NCBI GenBank assembly: GCA_035772735.1
Contig: JASDFA010000003.1
Span: 55,114,501-55,178,500, forward strand
Direction: 5' to 3'
Length of the DNA stretch: 64,000 bases
Origin: Datura wrightii
Taxonomy: Eukaryota > Streptophyta > Magnoliopsida > Solanales > Solanaceae
Positions 11,415 through 22,603 of this stretch are shown here, piece by piece (position 1 is the stretch's first letter; each line of letters starts with the position of its first letter). The notes under the pieces were generated by a model, which saw only the letters and a list, made by a program, of their open reading frames with translations, made no database searches and was not told the DNA's origin. The position numbers were made by a program, and so were the translations under genes.

Positions 11415-13699
11415 AGTTGGGAATGAACGGTGATGTGAAATATCTTATTGGTCAATATTATTATTTATCTTTATTCCCAAACTTTAAATTTTTTTCTTAT
11501 TTTCTGACTAAAACCTTCAAGAAAAGAATACATCTTTCTTTATTATTTGCATTTATTACATTTTTTTTGAAATTCCTTTTCTATTAAATAGATGTTTAAT
11601 TCTTAATTCCTTCTCAAAGAAAGAGTCTAACGGCTTACATACATAATGATGCAATTAGTTTACATCAGAACACATAATTTCTTCTAATTTCAGTTAATGA
11701 AACGATTCTTCACATATGTAGTATTCCTTTATTAAATAGCAACCCTCTTCCTCTTCACATTTGTACACTTCTTATCTTTCAACCTATTTTTTTCATAATT
11801 ATTTTTGTGAATTTTATTAATATCTATGTTTGAACACTGCAAAAGTTCATTAAAATCAATACTACTGGTCTTTTTTTTAGGTATGTTTTAGATGCACAGA
11901 TGATGTATCGCAGTTTCGAAGATGTTATTATTGAAAGATATATTTGCTCAAATATTGCCATCTTAGAAAGCAAGAACTTCTGACAAACAAAATAAAGAAC
12001 TTTTCAAAGTGGAAAGTAAGCTTCATGTAGAAATCACACATTCTACGGATTAAATCTCTCACACATATATAGAGTTGAGCATAATTTTTATGTCAGTTCA
12101 CATTTCTTTTTCATTAGAATTCTTTGCGCTTATATTTTTTTAATCGTGCTTTTGAATGATTAAGTAAAGTTTTTCTGAAGTTCTTTAATCAGTTGTCACA
12201 CAACTTCAATGACTAAAGATATTTTGGTTGATTCCCAATCCTTCTCCTCTATAGGTTTTACTTTCTGAATGATGATTATTGCTCACTAGAAGTGGGCAAC
12301 TAAAGCTCTGGGAGTCTACCTATAACAGAATCTTAAAGAATGATAAACTAATGATAATAAGTATAGTTAAAATGTATATTTGTTTTTCAACTACTCTAAA
12401 ATATTTGATATTATTATATTTTGTTATTGATAGATAAAATACATCTTTTATGACCAACATATTCATTAAAATTGTCTGAATGTTTACAAGAAATAAGCAC
12501 CATATACATACTATGTTTATATGATTAACTTTAATCGTCGGATAAATTAAAGAGGCTGTGAGTTCTAATTGCTTTTTAAATTATAATTAACTACAAAACT
12601 AAATAAAGAGTAACGATCCTTCCTCCTATGTTCTTCAGTACATGAACATCAAATTAGTTTATTTTTATCATTAATACTGACAATCACGTCTTCTTCTGAA
12701 TAATATTGATAATTAAAAAATAATAAACTATAGATCTTTTTTTCTCTTTATAAATACCATTAATGATTTCTTCGTTGCTTGGATAAATCTCATGTCAATA
12801 TACTTAATTAATAGAAGTTTTAACCGGAGCTAGCATCTTTATCACATGTCCTTTACATTTATATTATTCATTTATGTTATTACACAAGCTATAAGAAGAT
12901 CAAATGTAGTAACATCATATTCTGTTCCTATTAATTTCAAACAAACATAACTTCTAATCGTTTTATTCAATTAATAAATTGAAGGTTAGAGTCACATTGA
13001 AGGATAAGTGAAAATACTATCAATCCTCCTAAATTTAAAATATATATATATTTTTCATAAGGTGAGAAGAACAGTAATCTTGAAAATCACAACGCTTGAA
13101 GGTAATCAATCTTAAGGCATCTCATAAAAACTTTTCTTTTTCCGTTCTACTCAATGCATTTGTATATTTAAATATTATAAGAGATTTTAAGATATAGTGT
13201 CTTTAATCATTAATGAGAGTAGGACTATTTTACTATTGTGGTTTTATTTTTTGCCCATTCTTTTGTTCATCGGATTTTGATTATTTTTATTAAATTTATG
13301 TGCTTTGTATTTATGAGGTTATTTTTAAAATTTTATTTTATAAAATTGGTGCTTTTAGAGAGAAGTTCAAGACTAACAAACAAATATTATGTTCTTATTC
13401 CCTTTTCGTTTTTCGTCTTCTCATTTTTTAAAAATTTCGGAAAATTTATTATTTTTATGCTTAGTAACATGATAGTTTTATTTTTTTTTGTATTTATATT
13501 TTTAAAGAAATTTTTTCGTGACACAAATGTTTTTAATTAAATATAAGCAATAATATTTATACTTTTATGTTACTTATCTATTGATAATTTTCTTTGTATT
13601 CAACTTTATAATTGAAAGATACAATATATTTTATGATCGTGTAAATTGTAAAAAATTATTGGTACCTTATCGTCTTTTATGATCGCGCAAAGCGCGAAG
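6090..13699 (+). mobile_element. Helitron-like insertion (non-autonomous candidate), 7.6 kb
   Basis: A 7610-bp block interrupts the gypsy RT exactly between an A and a T (flanks GCTAAA at 6084-6089 and TTTAGC at 13700-13705) with no target-site duplication. The left end begins TCTCTCTCTATATATATGAG, like plant Helitron 5' ends (TC start, TCTCTCTATA-rich). The right end carries a GC-rich hairpin CGCGC-AAA-GCGCG at 13684-13696 in very AT-rich DNA. Insertion at A^T without duplication, a 5' TC and a 3' hairpin are Helitron hallmarks. Against it, the last bases are AAG, not the canonical CTRR, and the hairpin is only 3 nt from the end. No Rep/helicase gene was seen. The interior is AT-rich with no convincing genes, plus a solo LTR at 9089-11379. 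Confidence 0.62.
9089..11379. repeat. Solo gypsy-type LTR inside the Helitron-like insertion
   Basis: 2291-bp block starting TGTCACGCCCCACCTTGGGA and ending GGGGTGTAACA. It shares its start, many interior blocks (the TATATAACGGCTGTAA-type stretch near 9220, the GGTCGGGACAGGGCCCCGRCC stretch near 9535, the CCCCATAAGCCGGAAGGTGC stretch near 9958) and its end with the solo LTR at 55602-58152. The flanking pentamers are CTCTC (9084-9088) and CACTC (11380-11384), a target duplication with one mismatch. No internal retrotransposon domain is present, so it is a solo LTR left by recombination. It is GC-richer than the AT-rich host sequence on both sides. The terminal TGTTACACCCC on the minus strand suggests the element read leftwards. 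Confidence 0.8.
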
Positions 13700-14363
13700 T
13701 TTAGCATATAATTGGCTATCCTTGAGAGTCCATAGTACCACCCTCAAATGAGCAACATGCTCCTCTTCACTTCGAGAGTATATCAGGATATCATCTATGA
13801 CACAATCACGAACATATCCAAGTATGGCTTCAACACCCTGTTCATCAAATCCATAAAAGCTGCAGGAGAATTCGTTAGTCCAAAAGACATAACTACAAAC
13901 TCGTAATGACCATATCAAATCCTGAAGGCTGTCTTCGGGATCTCACTCTCCCGGACCCTGAACCGATGGTATCCAGATCTAAGATCTATCTTCGAAAAGC
14001 ACTTGGCACCCTGAAGCTGGTCAAACAAATCATCAATCCTAGGAAGAGGATACCTATTCTTGATGGTAACCTTGTTCAATTATCGATAATTAATACACAT
14101 GCGAAGAGAACCATCCTTCTCCCGAACAAAGAGAACTGGTAAACCCCATGTGGACCTGCTCAGTCTGATGAAACCTTTGTCTAACAGGTCTTTCAACTAC
14201 TCCTTCAACTTCTTCAATTCGGCTGAGGCCATTCTGTAAGGAGGAATAGATATAGGTTGCGTATCGGGAAGAAGGTCGATACCAAATCAATCTCCCGCTC
14301 GGGAGAAATTACTGGTAGATCATCTGAAAAGACTTTTGGATACTCACATACTATTGGGACTGA
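13700..14363 (-). pseudogene. N-terminal part of gypsy RT, left of the insertion point
   Basis: Minus-strand RT remnant from the protease/RT linker (near 14360) down to 13700. Recognisable pieces are the PYRMAPAELKELKE-like region near 14280-14200 and the IDDILIYSRSEEEHVAHLRV block (13798-13740), which keeps the IDD of the catalytic box. A one-base loss immediately upstream of that box (about 13801) shifts the frame, and other breaks precede it. It ends at the junction with the Helitron-like insertion and is completed by 6089-5707. Confidence 0.87.
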
Positions 14364-14840
14364 CTAGATAGTCGGGGTCTCGGATGTTTCATCCTTAACC
14401 CTAACTAAATGGTACACGCAACCCTTGGAGATCATCTTTTTGGCCTTAAGATAGGAAATGAAACGACTTATAGGCACAACTGAACTACCCTCCCATTCTA
14501 TGACTGGCTCACTCAGAAATCTGAACTCTACTGCCCGGGTTCTACAATTAACTGAGGCATAGCATGCAAATAGCCAATCCATGCCGAGGATAACATCAAA
14601 ATTGGTCATGACTAACTCTACTAAATCTGCTGAGGTGACTTTCTGAAGGACTGTTACCGGGAAACTCTTATACACCCGTCTAGCTACAACTGAATCACCC
14701 ACTAGAGTAGAGACTGAGAAGGTTTCTGACAATATTTTGGGACTGACTCCGAAACTACTAGCCACATAAGGCATCACAAAAGACAAGGTAGCCCCTGAAT
14801 CTAACAAAGCATACACATCAAGATGAAAAACTCGTAACAT
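14364..14840 (-). pseudogene. Gypsy aspartic protease domain
   Basis: An open 158-codon minus-strand frame carries the retropepsin active-site motif ALLDSGATLSFV near its start. It is followed by family-typical segments (VTSADLVELVMTNFDVILGM, then DWLFACYASVNC) and RFISYLKAKKMISKGCVYHL towards the RT linker. Proteases of this type process the Gag-Pol polyprotein in virus-like particles. This is the best-preserved domain of the element. It is continuous in sense with gag upstream but separated by frame breaks. Confidence 0.88.
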
Positions 14841-16138
14841 ACCAGTGACTACATCCGGGGAGACCTCCTGCTCCTGGCAGGATAGTAAGGCATATAATCT
14901 GTTTTGGCGCTGACCGCCACCTGTGCTAGTAGACGCCCCTTGCTGAGATGGGCGGGCTGGTGGAGCTGCTGAATTGGAAACTGGGCCTCGGCCCCTATCA
15001 TGGCCCTATCTAGCTATTGGGCAATATCTGAGCATATGTTTGGGCTTACCGCACCCGAAGTAAGCACCTGTACCCGCTAAACACTGACACGTGTGCCTCC
15101 AACCACACCTTTTGCAAACTGGAATACTGGAATCTGTGAGCCTACTGCTCTAACCTCTAGAGCCTAATGCTCATCCCCTCTGGTCGGGCCTAGGTCTGGA
15201 TGGCACACTCCTGGCTGAAGATGTTAGGGCTGAAGATCTCTAGTGGGATTACTGTCGGTGCCCACTACCTAGTCTCGGCTGAGAAAACCTATAGCTGTCT
15301 GTCCTGGCCCTCTTGGCCTCTCTCTCCCTCAGATGCGCCGCCTCCATATGCTGGGTGTACAAGACTATCCAAGGAAAATCCATATCCTGATGGAGCATGG
15401 AGGTTCTGCAATCCTTGTCTAGATAGTACGCCACCCCATGAACAAACCTGCTCACTCGAGCCCTCTGATCAACCACTAACTCGAGGGTGTACTTTGACAG
15501 ACGAGTGAACTCTAGGGCATATTTCTACACTGTCATCTTTCCCTGTTTTAGATTCACAAACTCGGTTGCCTTCAGCTCCCTCATCTCACAAGGAAAAAAC
15601 CGATCTAGGAATGCGACGTGCAACTCATCCCAACTGATAGGGCCTGCTCCGGCTGCCCTACTATCCTTCCACTATTTAAACCAAATGTGTGCGACCCCCT
15701 TCAACTGATATAAGGACAAATCGGCATACTCCTCTCCAGTCACCCCCATGACCTGGGTGATCTTCAGAATCTCGTCAGTAAACTCATGTGGACCCTCGTC
15801 CATCATTGACCCAAGAAACTCTGATGGGTTCATCCTTAGGAAATCTCTGACCCATGCTACCACCGCATTCCCGTTCTGTTGAACATGCGCTACCGCCTGA
15901 TGGTTGACCTGAGCGGTCAAGTCCTGCGTTAGCATATGAATGGCTGCCTAAATCCGGCATGGGCAACCGGCTCTGGTGCATGATGCTCATGAGCTGGTGG
16001 AGCTTGTTGGTACCCGTCCCCATTGCCATCCTCGTGGCTATTTCCATTTCCATTTCTTTTGTCGTTGACTCTATAGGGAGGCATGATTCTGCAATCATGA
16101 ATATCACGAGTTAGAAGGGTAAAGAGACATTTCACCAC
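14841..16138 (-). pseudogene. Gypsy gag with a damaged zinc knuckle
   Basis: Minus-strand gag remnant. The start region near 16138-15930 encodes a low-complexity N-G-D-rich N terminus (MPPYRVNDKRNGNG). A capsid-like segment follows (VRDFLRMNPSEFLG, LYQLKGVAHIWFK; 15935-15672), then charged repeats near 15470-15250 and a zinc-knuckle region near 15070-15000. The CCHC knuckle reads YFGCGKPKHMLRYC, so the first Cys of the C-X2-C-X4-H-X4-C motif is Tyr. Frameshifts break the frame repeatedly. Gag would form the particle; this copy cannot. Confidence 0.85.
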
Positions 16139-16278
16139 ACGACATAGATTATGAAAAAAGGGAACATTTCCTAAATGTCTCGTAGCCTCTTTGTCATAAG
16201 TGTGGCGCGCTTCACACCCATGAAAAAGACTCTACTTAATGTGGCTTTCAAACACCCTAGGACACTTTAAAACCTATT

Positions 16279-16290
16279 GCTCTGATACCA
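16279..16290 (-). other. Primer-binding site (initiator Met-tRNA type)
   Basis: The minus strand reads TGGTATCAGAGC four bases inside the 5' LTR edge. It is the common plant LTR-retrotransposon primer site complementary to the 3' end of initiator methionine tRNA. It fixes the orientation of the element and marks 16295-18612 as its 5' LTR. Confidence 0.88.
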
Positions 16291-16294
16291 AATT

Positions 16295-18612
16295 TGTCAC
16301 GACCTAAACATAGGCCTGAATTGAGACACAGGACAAGGAGCACCGAGAGACTCCAAGTCGACCCATGGCATGAACATTCATCTAATTCAATCAATATAAA
16401 GCAGAATACTTAACATAATAAACATAGCGGAAGTCTAATCATAACATAACATCGGAATCGAAATTCACTTCAAACACGACAAGTTGATTACTACATACCA
16501 TCTAAAAGCCTCTAACATATCAGATGGGTTGATAGGACAATGCCCCCAACTAACCCGACAAGTCTAAAAACTAAAAATACGAGATAACTGGAAATGAGTA
16601 GTCTTCAAGAGAGAAGGACTCATCACTGAAATTGAATGCTAACTTCGGAGGACTGTCTAGTGAAGGGGCTAAGTCTGAATATCGGAGCCTATATAATGAA
16701 ATGATATAGCATAGAGTATACGATCAGTATGTGGAATGTATCGAATATGTAAGGTAAGTAAATCCACTTAAATAAGTAAAATCATTTAAAACATGCATAA
16801 TATAAAACATAATCAAGATAAGAATTTGAGAGTAGGGTTTGCATGCTATTTTTTGAAATCATGATCTGAACATCATAACTGAATTGAATGACCCAATGCT
16901 GAAATCTGATAATCATAAGTAAAACTGTATATTGGGTCAAACCTGCTTCAGAACATACATGTATATATCATGAATGATAAACATGCATAACTAAAATAAT
17001 AAGGAACAATGGGAGACTCGTCATATAACCGATATTACCATGATAGAGCTTACGTGGTCCCGACTATCACACTCAAGTGGGCAGAGCCGTTCAAAGCCTT
17101 TCCAGGGCTAAAGACGCTACCATGATATCGATATCAAGTTGAAGGCCCCCTTGGGGCAGGGGAAAGCTCACAAAGGAGGTCCCAAATAATCTGACCATAC
17201 CTATGTTTGTGCAGAGTTCTTAGGCATAGGGTTGATTGACTCTTAGCCTACTCGGTGCTAGACACTACTCCCAAAAACATGTATATGCTCTCCATCGTTT
17301 TTCAACGAAGCTAACTATCTTCTAGTGATGAAGCTGAATAATCATGTACATATAAAATTTGAAATCATACATGAGGATCCTTGGCTCAAACCATGCCACA
17401 AGCTGAACATAATTGAGATTCTTAACTCCAAAAACTATGTAGTAAGCTAATTAACTTGAAATCATGCATCATACTTGAAACTATGGGCTTGACCAATACT
17501 TAAAACATGCTTAAAAAAACTTGATTCACTTGAAAACATGATCATAGATATGGGTAACCTGAAAACATGTTTTTCATCATAAATATCTCATCATACTTAA
17601 ACATACATCATAAATCTCAACTGTCATAAACTTCTCATGGATGGGCATTATAATTCATAAACTTGAAAACATGATTTATAATTGAAAACATTGTAAAACT
17701 TGCACATGAATCATAATTCAATAGTAGAAACATACTTAGATCATATCCATGTAGAAACTTAGGGAATTCATGCATTGGGTTAAAACCCCATAGGATCAAC
17801 ATATAAATTTTCATGAATTAGAGAGGGATTGGGAATGGGTGTGAACAACTTCACCCATTCATGACCTTACATACCTGAGAGAATAAGATTCCACAACTTC
17901 TCTAATTGCCCAAGGAAGAATTGAGAAGAACTTGGAGGAAATTGAGCTTGATCACCTCTCTAGACCTTTACTCTTGCATGCATGAATGAGAATAGACTAG
18001 AATGAACTTACCCCTCTTAAAACTCACTATTCATAGCTTAAAATGACATAGTATAGGCCTTAGGATCATAGAAATTACGGATAAGCCCTTACTAAATTCG
18101 CAAAAAATAACTAACTACCAGTCCCCACAAGGGACTGGACGAGTCGTCGCCTGCTGTCGTTAAGTGCACTACCACTTTTCCTAAAAGGGTTCCCACGAGG
18201 GACCTAATGACTCGTCACTGGTGACCCCGACTCATGGTTACCTTCCATCATATACACTGCCAACATTACACCTAGGGCTCATCACGGGGAACTACACGAG
18301 TCGTTACTAGTGACCATGACTCGTGGTCACCACTCATGGTCTTCACTTCCAAAAAGTCCTCTCCATTCACCTTATCCTTGGCCACGACTGACTCAACGAG
18401 TTGTGGTGTTGACCACAACTCGTGGTCATGTCCATGCTCACCCTAAACTCAAACATTTCCAACTTAACTCTAGCACCTCACCACGAGTCACTTCACGACT
18501 CGTGGTCCACCCTACGAGTCACAGGACGACTCATTTTATGACCTGGTTCAGAAAATCTTATTTTCTCCATTTCAACTCCCAGGTCTAATCTTAGGGTTTT
18601 TGGGGCATTACA
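16295..18612 (-). repeat. 5' LTR of the minus-strand gypsy element
   Basis: 2318-bp LTR bounded by TGTCACGACC and ATTACA, collinear with 1272-3593. Differences between the two copies are scattered and include many C/T and G/A changes, as expected from decay of methylated cytosines. The U3 part (18120-18540) repeats the ACGA[G/C]TCGT motif array of the other copies. The right flank AGTGA (18613-18617) matches 1267-1271. Confidence 0.92.
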
Positions 18613-20256
18613 AGTGAATTTAAAGGAAGTTTTCTGAAATTAGAAGGTGGAGGTCTTCTCCCAAGGGGGAGATGGTGTACTCCGATATCAGGGCCGATTG
18701 TGTGTGTCCGTTGTAGATGAATTGAGTGAAAGGATATTATGCGAGGATCATGGCTCTCGGTAATCTATATATCAAGGTGCCACCAAGATGTACCGTGATC
18801 TACGAAAAGTCTATTGGTGGAATGGCATGAAGAAGGACATAGCAGATTTTGTGGCTAAGTGTCTGAATTGCCAACAGGTGAAGGATGAGCATTAGAGACC
18901 TAGAGGTATACTTCAGGATATTAGCATTCCTACTTGGAAGTGGGAAGAGATCAATTTGGATTTCATTACAGGCTTGCCTCATACACATCGATAGTATAAC
19001 TCTATATGGTGATTGTGGATAGGTTGACCAAATCAGCTCACTTCTTATCAGTCAAAACTACAGATTCAGCCGAGGATTATGCTAAATTGTACATCCGGGA
19101 GTTATTTCGGTTACATGGAATTCCTTTGTCCATCATCTCAAATAGGGGTACTCATTTTACCTCCTAGTTTTAGAGGTCATTTCAGAAGGGCCTTGGTACC
19201 TAGGTAAAGCTTTGCACAGCTTTCAACCGCAGACAAATGGTCAGGCCAAGCGGACCATTCAGACTCTTGAGGATATGTTGAGAGCGTGTGTGATCGATTT
19301 TCAAGAGTAGTTGGGATGATCATTTACCTCTCATTGAGTTTTCTTGCAATAACAGTTACCATTCCAGTATTCAGATGGCCCCATTTGAGGCTCTTTACAG
19401 GCGGAGGTATAGATCACCCATTGGATGATTTGAGGTAGGTGAAACTACATTGATAGGACTAGATCTAGTTCATGAGGCTATGGAGAAGGTTCAGCTTATT
19501 AAAAAGAGGCTGAAAACAACTCAGAGTCATCAAAAATCATATCCGGATGTTAGACGGAGAGAGCTTGAGTTCGAGGTTGATGATTGGGTATTTCTGAAGG
19601 TGTCTCCTATGAAGGGCGTGATGAGGTTCGAAAAAAAAGGGAAGATTAGTTCCCTATACGTGGGTTCTTATAAGATTCTGAGGAAATTTAGAAAGGTGGC
19701 ATATGAGTTAGAGCTATCAACAGAGTTAGCATCTGTGCATCCAATTTTCCATGTATCACTATTGAAAAAGTGCATCGGTGACCCAGCCTTAGTTGTTCCG
19801 GTGGAGAACATAGGTGTGAAGGATAGCCTTACCGATGAGGAGGTTCTGGTTGAGATCCTCAATCGTCAGGTTCGAATGTTGAGAAATAAGGAAGTAGCTT
19901 CAGTGAAGGTATTGTGGAGAAAATAGCTTGTTAAGGGAGCTACATGGGAAGCCGAAGCAGATATGATGGTTAGATATCCGCATCTTTTACCTCCCGGCTC
20001 AGTTCCAGCATGTGGTACCAGTTTCCTTCTTAGCATTCTATTCAGTTTCATGTAAAGTTCATGTCTCTACGTTTCCTTCATGTCATTGCATGCATGTGTG
20101 TTCCCTGAATTTAGTTCAATCATGTATGTTGGTCCAGAGTCAGTCACTCCATCAGTTTTCAGCCTTAATTATTTAGTTTTGGGATTGCAGCTCTTTCCCG
20201 GCCTTTCACTGTGATTTTTCTACATTTGAGGATGAATGTTCCCGAGAGGGAGATAA
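18613..20256 (+). pseudogene. Integrase and chromodomain of the split + strand gypsy element
   Basis: Continuation of the element of 1-1271. It has a linker, an HHCC zinc-binding region (YWWNGMKKDIADFVAKCLNC, about 18812-18870), catalytic core (INLDFITGLP at about 18950; VDRLTKSAHF), a C-terminal region in 19450-19926 (LEFEVDDWVFLKVSPMKGVM, LASVHPIFHVSLLKKC) and a chromodomain-like tail (VEILNRQVRMLRNKEVASVK to about 19980). The core motif after ISI reads SNRGTHFTS where the family has SDRGTQFTS, so the second Asp of the DDE triad is Asn. Stops interrupt it near 18890-19440. A polypurine tract (GAGAGGGAGATAA) at 20244-20256 leads into the 3' LTR. Confidence 0.88.
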
Positions 20257-22603
20257 TGTAAAACCCCAAAAAGTCCCTAAGATCCGACCCCAGACTTGAA
20301 TCAAGAAACCAGCAGGAAAGTGAAAATTTTGCCTTAGAACAAGTCGTGGTACAACCATTAGATGATACAATGAGTCATAGTAAGACTCGTGGAAGGCATT
20401 CAGTAGAAGTTTTCATGGCCCATATGTAACAACTCACATAACAACTCGTGGGGTGATGTGACGAGTTGTGATGTCCCCCGTCATAAGCAACAGTTTAGGA
20501 AATGGTCAAATTTTTCCCAGTGACCACGATTTAGAGTATGACTCATAGTACCCCATTACAACTTGTTGCAATGCCTGTTATGTGGAGTTTATAGAATTTG
20601 GCCTAGTAGCAACAAAAGGATATAACAACTCGTTGTGATGAGTGACGACCCATAGTGATGATCCATTGGAAGAAAACTCAGAGGAGGAGCAAGTATGGTC
20701 CACTGACCACGAGTCATAGGACGAGTCGCCGTATAGGGCGACAGGTCATCCTGTCTGGTCATTGGTTAGAGAATCAAAAAGCCACAAATTTGCTCCAGAA
20801 GTAACGCATAGATCCAACGAGTTGTTAGATTAGATAACGACTCGTTATGGGGGTCGTTGCCACTAGCGGGCAGATTTTTTTAAAGCGAATTCTTAAGGGT
20901 AATTTTTATAAATTCCTATGCTTCTAACTCCTAAATGATGTCGTTTTGAGACTCTTAAGGGTCGAATTAAAGGGGTATTCATAGCCTAATCCCTCATTCC
21001 TTCTCAAGGCTTCTATAAGCTCTTCTACTCTCTTCCTCTTAAGGCTCAAGAACAAGTTAGGGTTCTTCACTCTCATCTTCTCAAATTCTCTTTGGGTTTC
21101 AAGATAAGTCAGGAAATTAGTGAAATCAAGGTATGCGGGGATTGTCAATGGGGGGTTTTCTTCCACCCTCATGCCCCTCTTTAATCGAAACCACGATCTT
21201 CCATTCCCCATGCCCCAATTTTGAATTTCTAGGGCCTTATTGGGTATTGTTGAATTCCTCCATGATTCTCCTATGGATTTAGCTATCTCGATCAAATTGA
21301 TGATTTTATGATTAGGATTTTGTATTTCTATCAAGTCTTCTATGAAATTATTATCAAGTATGATTATGAACTTCTAGGGTTAAATTCCCTTCTATTGAAA
21401 TCTCACGATTTTCATATGATATCAACTCTCAGGTTTTAAGTTATGTATTATGATCATGATGTATGACTTTTACAAGAATCCTTCATGAATTTATGAATTC
21501 CATGTATGATGACTTTCTCAAGCATGCATAACTTTTGCACGTGTCATGTTTACGTTTATGGCTGACTCATGGGCCTCTTTCATGGCTAGATCACGTATTT
21601 CAAGCATGTTGATGTATCTTATGATTTTAACTAGCCCATTTATTTCAAGTATGTTTCATGATTACTCTACGATCCATGTGCATATTTTTTAGAGTAGTAT
21701 CTAGCAACGAGTAGGTTGAAGGTTTCGGGAACCCAGGCCTTAGAACTGCATGCCAACATAGGACTATACTCATGTTAACCCTACAAGGTCTCTTTAGTGA
21801 TCACGCCATGTCATTGTCCCCTGCCTGGAAAGCTTGGGGCGGCTCTGCCCACTTAAGTGAGATAATTGGAGTATCATGTAAGCTCTATCATGATGGGTGT
21901 TAGTTATGATGAATCCTCCCACTGTTCCTTATGATTTTATGCATGCTCATGATTATAATAATTTGGCTCAAGTTATATTTTTACAAGGTTTGTATTATGA
22001 ATATATTTATTATTAGCTTATGAACTGCTTTGAAAACCTTGAGCCCTCATGCCTAATTTATGACTATTATTTCATGTTTGAAATGTCCTACTCTTATGAA
22101 CTCTTTATGCATTTTATTACCCTGTTTTACTTACCTCGCATACTTAGTATATTCAAAGTACTGACCGCATACTCTATGCTATATCATTTCATGATATAGG
22201 TTTGGGCAATCAGACTCAGCCGCACCGTTAGCCCTACTCCCTATTAGTCCAATTTAGTCCCAGTGCTGGTGAGCCCTCATCTTCCGAGGACGTTCTTTTA
22301 GCTATGTTTTGTTATGTCATACTAGTTTCAGACTAAGCGGACTAGTTGGGGAGTTGTCCCATCAGTCCATCTATGGCTAGAGGTTTTCAGATAAATATGT
22401 TTTAGTTGACTCATCTGATGATGTACATCACTCTTGTGTTCTATTTATGCTATATAAACTTCTGTGTATTCATGTTTAAGGTTTTAAGTTTTCTACTTTA
22501 ATTTATGCTTTTGAGTTGCTATGCACATGTCATAGGTTAGCTTGGAGTCATTCGTGGTTTTAGGTCTCGTGTCTCGATTCTGGGTCCAACTCGGGTCATA
22601 ACA
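20257..22603 (+). repeat. 3' LTR of the + strand gypsy element
   Basis: 2347-bp LTR starting TGTAAAACCCC right after the polypurine tract and ending GGGTCATAACA. In reverse complement it is related to the minus-strand LTRs 1272-3593 and 16295-18612: the same start and end logic, ACGAGTYGT-type motifs at 20340-20860, and a shared GGGCGGCTCTGCCCACTTAA-type block near 21840. It is visibly more diverged from them than they are from each other. The partner 5' LTR is outside the window. Confidence 0.87.

Larger units (their letters stand above)
1272..18612 (-). mobile_element. Complete Ty3/gypsy LTR retrotransposon (chromodomain type), carrying a 7.6-kb insertion
   Basis: The element reads on the minus strand: 5' LTR 18612-16295, primer-binding site 16290-16279, gag, protease, RT start down to 13700, [insertion 13699-6090], rest of RT, RNase H, integrase and chromodomain down to 3840, polypurine tract at about 3594-3610, 3' LTR 3593-1272. 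Both ends carry TG..CA termini, and AGTGA is duplicated at 1267-1271 and 18613-18617. These are the signs of a single integration event. Without the insertion the element is about 9.7 kb. Frameshifts and stops in pol and diverged LTRs show it is old and inactive. It sits inside a + strand element of the same or a sister family. Confidence 0.93.

Noticed and set aside
13238..13540. 100-codon Phe/Leu/Ile-rich open frame resembling a membrane protein
   Set aside because: It comes from very T-rich DNA inside the Helitron-like block; composition alone produces a hydrophobic frame, and nothing else supports a gene.
15200..15708. + strand open frames of 102 and 73 codons
   Set aside because: They are shadows of the minus-strand gypsy gag.
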